Assembly (NCBI GenBank): GCA_022432975.1
Contig: CM039512.1
Location: forward strand, 30,045,574 to 30,109,573
Direction of reading: 5' to 3'
DNA: 64,000 nucleotides
Source: Begonia masoniana
Taxonomy: Eukaryota > Streptophyta > Magnoliopsida > Cucurbitales > Begoniaceae
Shown: in pieces, positions 58,735 to 64,000 of the stretch
How the letters are laid out: each line of letters opens with the position of its first letter
How positions within the stretch are numbered: position 1 is the stretch's first letter
The notes under the pieces: model-generated
Databases searched by the model: none
The model's input: only the letters and a program-made list of their open reading frames with translations
What the model was told of the DNA's origin: nothing
Program-made: the position numbers and the translations under genes

Positions 58735-59913
58735 TTGTGGTCGAAAAAAAATATCATGAGTGGAGAACACAACGACGTTGATTTAAAATTGCTCATGAGA
58801 GCCATGCAAGATCAATACACGGCTCTAAATCAGAGAATGACGCAATTGGAATCGTCATCCTCTAGTCATACGCGGCAACGAAAGGATTTTGATAGAAAAT
58901 TTAAAGATGAAAATAGATATTATCAAAGGGAAAGGAATGATAGGTCGTACCGAGAAGATGATGATCTAAGTAACATCAAGGTAAATATTCCACCTTTGCG
59001 AGGGAAGAACGACCCCAAGAGATATTTGGATTGGGAACGAAAAGTAAACTTTATGGAGGAACCAGTAAAAGGAGATCTTTTAGTCACAAGGCAAGTATTA
59101 AATGTGAAAACTAAGGAAGATGGAGACAAAGTACAACGTAAGCATATATTCCATACAAGATGCCATGTGCTAAACAACGTTTGTAGTTTGATCATCGATA
59201 GTGGCAGTTACACCAATGTAGCAAGTACATTACTAGTCCAAAAGTTGAATTTAAAAACCGAGCAACATCCAAAACCATACAAGTTGCAATGGTTAAGCGA
59301 TTGTGGAGAAATCAAGGTGACTAAACAGGTGGAAGTTCCTTTATCAATTGGAAGGTACCAAGATAAAGTTTTATGTGATGTAGTGCCAATGCAAGCTACA
59401 CACATACTTTTGGGGAGACCTTGGCAATTTTACCGAAACGTCAAGTATAATGGTTACAAGAATGAGTATTCGTTGGGTTACAATGGAAAAACTATTATCC
59501 TTACACCATTAAAGCCATGGGAGGCAATTGAAGACCAAGAGAGGATCACAAAGGAATTTCAAAAGATGAGGGTTAAAAAAGAAAAAGAAAGTGGTGAAAA
59601 GAAATTAGTTGAAAAAGATGCCAACATAGAGAAAGAAAGTGGAGAAAGAAAAATAGTTGAAAAGAGCACAAAGAGGGATGAAAAACTGAGGGAGCAAGAG
59701 AGAAAAATCGAGAGAAAAGAGATAAAAACCAAGGGAGAGAGTGAACAAAAGTCAAGTGAGAAACAAATTGTGTTGATGAAGAAAAGTGAGGATGAACGTG
59801 AGATGATTTTATTTTTATATAAAGATGTTTATTTATCATCTAACGATTTACTAAGTTTTCTTCCAAGTGTTGTTCCTTTTCTTTTGCAGAAAAATAAATA
59901 TGAAATTTCTTAG
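58735..59913 (+). pseudogene. Gypsy C gag-protease fusion with internal gag deletion
   Basis: 392-codon frame; the likely start is the second Met at 58756 (MSGEHNDVDLKLLMRAM). Residues 8-50 are a coiled-coil-like Gag start and about 80-108 the capsid beginning (IPPLRGKNDPKRYLDWERKV). The frame then jumps to the region after the nucleocapsid (GDLLVTRQVLNVKTKEDG) and the protease, active site IIDSGSYTN with D-S-G at 155-157 and HILLGRPW at about 230. Most of the capsid and the CCHC knuckle are missing. The C-terminal 120 residues are a highly charged Lys/Glu linker. The frame itself is open, with no stop until before the former RT. Confidence 0.82.
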
Positions 59914-60583
59914 GAGTTTCGACGAGAAATTTCTCCATTGAGGGAGATTAAGAAGCAAAAAGATCTCGTACCGAGTACGTTAGTACCAAGTCAACTGGAA
60001 ACATCAAATAGGTTTGAGTGGTTGGTATGACCATATGATTTTTATATTGCACCTATTATATGTTTAAGGTTGATAGATAATATGCATAATTATTTAATTG
60101 AAAAATTTGTCATTGATTACTTTGCCCACAACTTGGTTTATGACAAAATTGTAGATACATATTTTGCAAGTTTCAAATCTGATTTTTACGTTTTAAAAGA
60201 TTTTAGATGTTATTCACTATTTGATATTATTGATTATTTTAATTCATTAAATCCGTTAAATTTATTAACTTTGTTTACTAAAAAGTTTGCTTTTGTGGAT
60301 GAAAGGAAAAATGATGAATTTGTTAAGAAATTTCAATCAATTGTAAGACTCATTTTTGAACCTGGAGATTTGGTGTGGCTACGTCTACAAAAAGAAAGGT
60401 TTCCGAACAAACGGAACAACAAGCTACAACCTCGAGAAGATAGACATTTTCAAGTCCTAGTGCGTATCAACGACATCGCTTACATAATCGACCTACCGAG
60501 TGAATACGGTAATGTAAGCATATCTTTTAATTTTACTAACTTGTTTTTATATGATGCAGGAGATTCGAGGACGAATCTTTTCG
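59914..60583 (+). pseudogene. Gypsy C remnant: linker and integrase C-terminus
   Basis: After the TAG at 59911 comes a stretch with FRREISPLREIKKQKDLVP, then unrelated AT-rich coding-like text (60070-60350). Then comes a clear integrase C-terminal segment at about 60355-60580: FEPGDLVWLRLQKERFPNKR, KLQPREDRHFQVLVRINDIA and YIIDLPSEYGNVS. No RT FIDD, RNase H or integrase D-D-E core exists between protease and this segment, so about 3 kb of pol was deleted. The reading frame 60070-60609 overlaps the polypurine tract and LTR2 start. Confidence 0.8.
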
Positions 60584-60596
60584 AAGGGGGAGGAAA
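60584..60596 (+). promoter_or_regulatory. Gypsy C polypurine tract
   Basis: AAGGGGGAGGAAA directly before LTR2, which starts TGATGTGAAC at 60597. Confidence 0.85.
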
Positions 60597-61775
60597 TGAT
60601 GTGAACTGAGAAGCGATAAATCTCATTGTCAAGGACCATGATCTATTAGAAGATAAAGGAGGTCCAACGAACAAAGGTTCACATGGTTTAGTCGTGGAAA
60701 CCCGAGGAAAAGAGCCATCACAATAAAAGCACAAGACTATAAAAATAAAGAGTTTTGTAGCATGGAAGTGGGCCCCACAAAATTGGCAAAAGAAGCCCAA
60801 TAAGGCGCAAAGTTGAGCTCCACAAATACCAATGGATTGGAGAGAGAAGGGTAAAGATCCACACAAACTACAAAGAGATAAAGATTCACGTGGGTTGGAA
60901 AGAGATAAAGATCCACATGACTTGATTTATGATGTGATCCAAGTTGAAACCAGATCAAGGCCTAAGGACAAAGATTCAATTGAAGAAAGGGGCGGCCCAA
61001 TGAGCAGAGTAAGAAGCCCAAGAGTATTGAAAGATCTTTTGAAGCAAGGGAAGCCAAAGATGCATGAAGATTTGGGAGGATGCGACGCACACGCACATGT
61101 AAGAATTAAAACACATGTGCCATGCACATGCACATGTAGGAATTAAAGAGGACATGCGCCAATCACATGCATATACGAGGAATTAAAAGGTCACATGCAA
61201 AGCACATGCAAATCATACAAATCTTGTAGGAAAAGATCTTATCCAACTGAATCTACTCAAATCAATTCAAATCACGTTCAAACGGAGTTTAAACAAGAGA
61301 TTACATCTGACCATGCCAAGGATCATTATCTCACAATTTTATTAGTTATTTTATTTTAATTTTGTTTTTTTTAATTATTTAATTTAATTTTAATGTGTAA
61401 CCTATTTAATGGCAAAACTATTTGATTTAATAGAAGAACAAGTTTGAATTAAAAAGGTTGAGTTTTTAGAGAGGATTTCTCTTTAGTTCTTTGCGAAGAA
61501 CAACGATCTTCTTCAAGTCACGCTTAAAGAATCTCGCTTGATAGCTTTGGTTCTTACCAACGAGTGTGGTCTGGGTCAAGCTCATTTTTTGATAGCTTTG
61601 GTTCAGCCAACAGGTGTGGTTCTGGTCAAGCTCTTGTTTTGATAACTAGGGTTCCATCGAATTCTTCGATTGGGGTCTTAGTTCCTTACTTTGTTCTTGA
61701 ATCGAAAAGGCGTTCCTTTCAATTATTCCGCGTTGTTGTCGGGTCCCGGGTCCTTTCGATTCGAGGTTCGCATCA
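60597..61775 (+). mobile_element. Gypsy C 3' LTR, 1179 bp
   Basis: Uninterrupted partner of the 5' LTR. Ends TTCGCATCA followed by the target duplication GCCAA. It contains CTTTAGTTCTTTGCGAAG and GGTCCCGGGTCC. Confidence 0.93.
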
Positions 61776-61780
61776 GCCAA

Positions 61781-61990
61781 GATGACCACAGACAAATGAG
61801 CGTGGGGCACGGATAGTAGGTCGACTGGTGGGCTGGGTGCACAAGAAGTGTGGGTGGTCGTGCTGACGAGGTGCGGTTGTAGGTGGGTGAGCAATGATCC
61901 GGTACGTACGCTGCGTCTAGCGTGCATGGGCTTCGTCTGGTGCGCATGCTGGGTGTTGTGTCTGGCGTGAGTGGGCTTTGTATGTTCATT
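61781..61990. other. GC-rich flank after gypsy C
   Basis: Continuation of the sequence at 53485 (rich in GTGCG, GGGCTG and TGGGCTT text). It then changes to Athila-like pol sequence. No gene is recognised. Confidence 0.45.
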
Positions 61991-63632
61991 TAAACTATGA
62001 AAATTTGGGGGAAGGCCCATCACGCACATTACCATCCATTGAGCAACCACCAGTGTTAGAACTGAAGACACTGCCTGCTCATTTAAAATATGCATATTTA
62101 CAGGCCCCATCTTCCGGTAATCATTTCCGTTGATTTATATACAGAATGAAGAAGAGAAATTACTCCGAGTTCTTTAAAAATTCAAATCGGGAATTGGGTG
62201 GAGTTTGACAGATTTAAAGGGAATAAGTTCATCTTTTTGTATACATAGAATTCTTATGGAGGAAGATCACAACCCATCAGTGGAACACCAACGACGTCTC
62301 AACTCCACCATGAAAGAAGTAGTGCACAAAGAAATCTTAAAGTGGTTAGATGCCGGGGTGATATATCCAATTTCTGACAGTTCATGGGTTAGCCCTGTTC
62401 AAGTTGTACCGAAAAAGGGTAGGATGACAGTTGTGCAAAATGCAAATAATGAGCTAATTCTGACTCGCACTGTTACCAGTTGGCGCATATGTATGGATTA
62501 CAGGAAATTAAACAAAGCTACATGAAAAGATCACTTCCCGTTATCGTTTATTGATCAGATGCTTGACAGGCTCTCAGGGCACGAATTTTATTGTTTTCTT
62601 GATGGATATTCTGGGTACAATCAGATAGCTATTGCTCCTGAAGACCAAGAGAAAACTACATTTACATGCCCATACTGCACCTTTGCATTTCGACGGATTC
62701 CCTTTGGTCTTTGTAACGCTCCGGCCACTTTTCAACGATGCATGATAGCAATATTTTCTGACATGTTCAAACGCATTATTGAGGTATTCATGGATGATTT
62801 TTCTTTTTTTGGGTCTTCTTTTGATCATTGTCTGGAGAATCTGAATATGGTGCTTCAATGTTGTGTGGAGACAAATTTGGTGTTAAATTGGGAAAAATGT
62901 CATTTCATGGTATGTGAAGGTATTGTATTAGGCCATCGGATATCATCCAAAGGGATAGAAGTGGATCGTGCCAAGATTGATACGATTGAGAAGCTACCAC
63001 CATCTATTTCAGTTAAGGGAGTGAGTAGTTTTTTGGGACATGCCGGATTTTATTGCAGATTCATCAAAGACTTTAGCAAGATCACCAAACCATTACGTAA
63101 TTTGCTGGAAAAAGGTGTAGAGTTCCACTTTGATGACGCGTGTTTAGTTGCATTCAATTTATTAAAAGAGAAGCTCACTTCTGCACCCAATGTTGTAGCA
63201 CCGGATTGGGATCTTCCATTTGAAATCATGAGCGATGCCAGTGACTTTGTAATTGGAGCAGTTTTAGGGCAGCGCAAAGATAAAATGTTTCACACTATTT
63301 ATTACGCCAGTCGAGTCCTCAATGACGCCCAATTGAATTATGCCACAACAGAAAAGGAATTACTTGCCGTGGTCATCGCTTTTGACAAATTTTGGCCATA
63401 CCTTATTGGCAATAGGGTAATAATAGTCTTCACTGATCATTCAGCTATTAAATACCTTATGGTTAAAAAAGATGCAAAGCCACGCCTCATTCGTTGGGTT
63501 TTACTACTCCAAGAGTTCGATCTAGAAATTCGAGATAAAAAGGGCACAGAAAATCTAGTGGCAGATCATTTGTCAAGACTCGAACCTCAAGACCATGTGA
63601 AAGATGTTGGAGTACCTATTGTTGATACATGA
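61991..63632 (+). pseudogene. Athila-like gypsy RT-RNase H fragment
   Basis: Begins in the protease-RT linker (PPVLELKTLPAHLKYAYL at about 62050), is frameshifted near 62110, and continues at about 62205 (DLKGISSSFCIHRILMEEDH). RT: LDAGVIYPISDSSWVSPVQ, CMDYRKLNKAT, a TGA at 62523-62525, then [20 protein letters not shown] (motif A), [15 protein letters not shown] and FMDD at residues 77-80 of the frame starting 62559. RNase [42 protein letters not shown], ending [12 protein letters not shown]. This motif set is typical of Athila-group elements. No integrase follows the TGA at 63630. Confidence 0.85.
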
Positions 63633-64000
63633 CATGCCTAGGGGGCCAATTACTTGAAAACCCGAAAAAGGCCTAAAAGTTTATTTATTCTCCTTACTTA
63701 TTATGATGTTTCTTTTGTAGGTGTTGATCCAGTTGGAGATGCCACGTGGGATTCTAGCTCGTTGGACATGGATGCCACATGGGAGCCTAGCTATGGATGC
63801 CCTCTTGGAAAGCTCGGAACGGAATAAAGAAAACACTAGAGCACCAGCTGGAGTATCAGAAGCCGGAATTTGTCTTCCGGGGAACAATTCGTTGTAAATT
63901 TTCTTTGGCTTGTTTTATTTATTATCTTATTTTTGGCAAACTTTTAGCCATTAGTTTTTGGCATCCATGCATTAGTTTTGTTAGTAAGACTTAGTAACAT
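63633..64000. other. Unassigned tail of window
   Basis: About 370 bp after the Athila fragment. An imperfect internal duplication (GATGCCACGTGGGA and GATGCCACATGGGA, about 63738 and 63771) is visible. Integrase would be expected here but is absent. The frame around 63797-63994 has no recognised domain. Confidence 0.4.

Larger units (their letters stand above)
53486..61775 (+). mobile_element. Gypsy element C, internally deleted (non-autonomous), with nested LTR
   Basis: Termini TGATGTGAAC...CGCATCA, perfect duplication GCCAA (53481-53485 and 61776-61780). LTR1 is 53486-57962 with an insertion and LTR2 is 60597-61775; without the insert both are 1179 bp. Primer-binding site is at 57965 and polypurine tract at 60584. 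The internal region is only 2634 bp: part of gag, protease, and the integrase C-terminus. RT, RNase H and the integrase core are absent. By eye there are about six differences in the first 220 bp of the two LTRs, suggesting a moderately young insertion. Confidence 0.92.

Overview
The window is from a eudicot-type plant nuclear genome and consists almost entirely of repeats. I see Ty3/gypsy chromovirus-type polyproteins, Ty1/copia polyproteins, an Athila-like RT-RNase H, a Cassandra-type TRIM carrying a 5S rRNA-like segment, very long tandem arrays, and one broken fragment of a host leucine-rich-repeat receptor-like protein gene. Nothing is bacterial, and there are no operons, CRISPR arrays or intact host genes. 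I cannot name the species from sequence alone.

Layout. 1-4125: a 23/24-bp minisatellite, a 1.83-kb T-rich tract and the 3' part of an LTR. 4126-4902: a copia LTR. 4903-8538: unassigned AT-rich DNA holding a pure 1.7-kb (AT)n tract. 8539-14814 and 29184-29760: a minus-strand copia element (copia-1). It is broken by a 31-bp minisatellite (about 115 copies) plus a truncated LTR, and by a 14.4-kb plus-strand gypsy element (A1, 14815-29183, TSD GTCTG). A1 has a 17-bp array of over 3.6 kb in its 5' LTR and a solo LTR (23497-26709, TSD AAAAA) in its integrase. 29765-34455: a truncated LTR, an integrase fragment of a second A-family element (A2) and its 3' LTR. 34456-38430: plus-strand copia-3 RT-RNase H and 3' LTR. 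It is split by a solo LTR (35310-37931, TSD ATCGT) that itself holds a Cassandra-like solo LTR (37055-37459, TSD AAAAC). 38753-39095: LRR receptor-like protein exon 1 with a nonsense codon. 40360-43030: minus-strand copia-2, interrupted by complete minus-strand gypsy B (43031-52820, TSD CTCGT). 53486-61775: internally deleted gypsy C (TSD GCCAA), whose 5' LTR is split by a solo LTR of family D (54502-57794, TSD CAACA). 62000-63632: Athila-like RT-RNase H fragment.

The coding parts belong to retrotransposon gag-pol polyproteins (capsid and nucleocapsid, aspartic protease, reverse transcriptase, RNase H, integrase with a C-terminal chromodomain in the A and B families). All copies are broken by stops, deletions or nested insertions, and many of the stops look like C-to-T transitions typical of methylated, silenced elements.

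The most interesting feature is the LTRs. Several diverged families share a small core (GTCGTTTTGTGATCGG and its complement) and a CAG/GTAAGT...TGATGTAG/GTG block that looks like an intron. In or beside these LTRs, different short motifs have been amplified into family-specific arrays (17, 61, 78 and 193 bp, probably also 23/24 and 31 bp). The window therefore looks like several stages of satellite DNA arising from LTR sequence.
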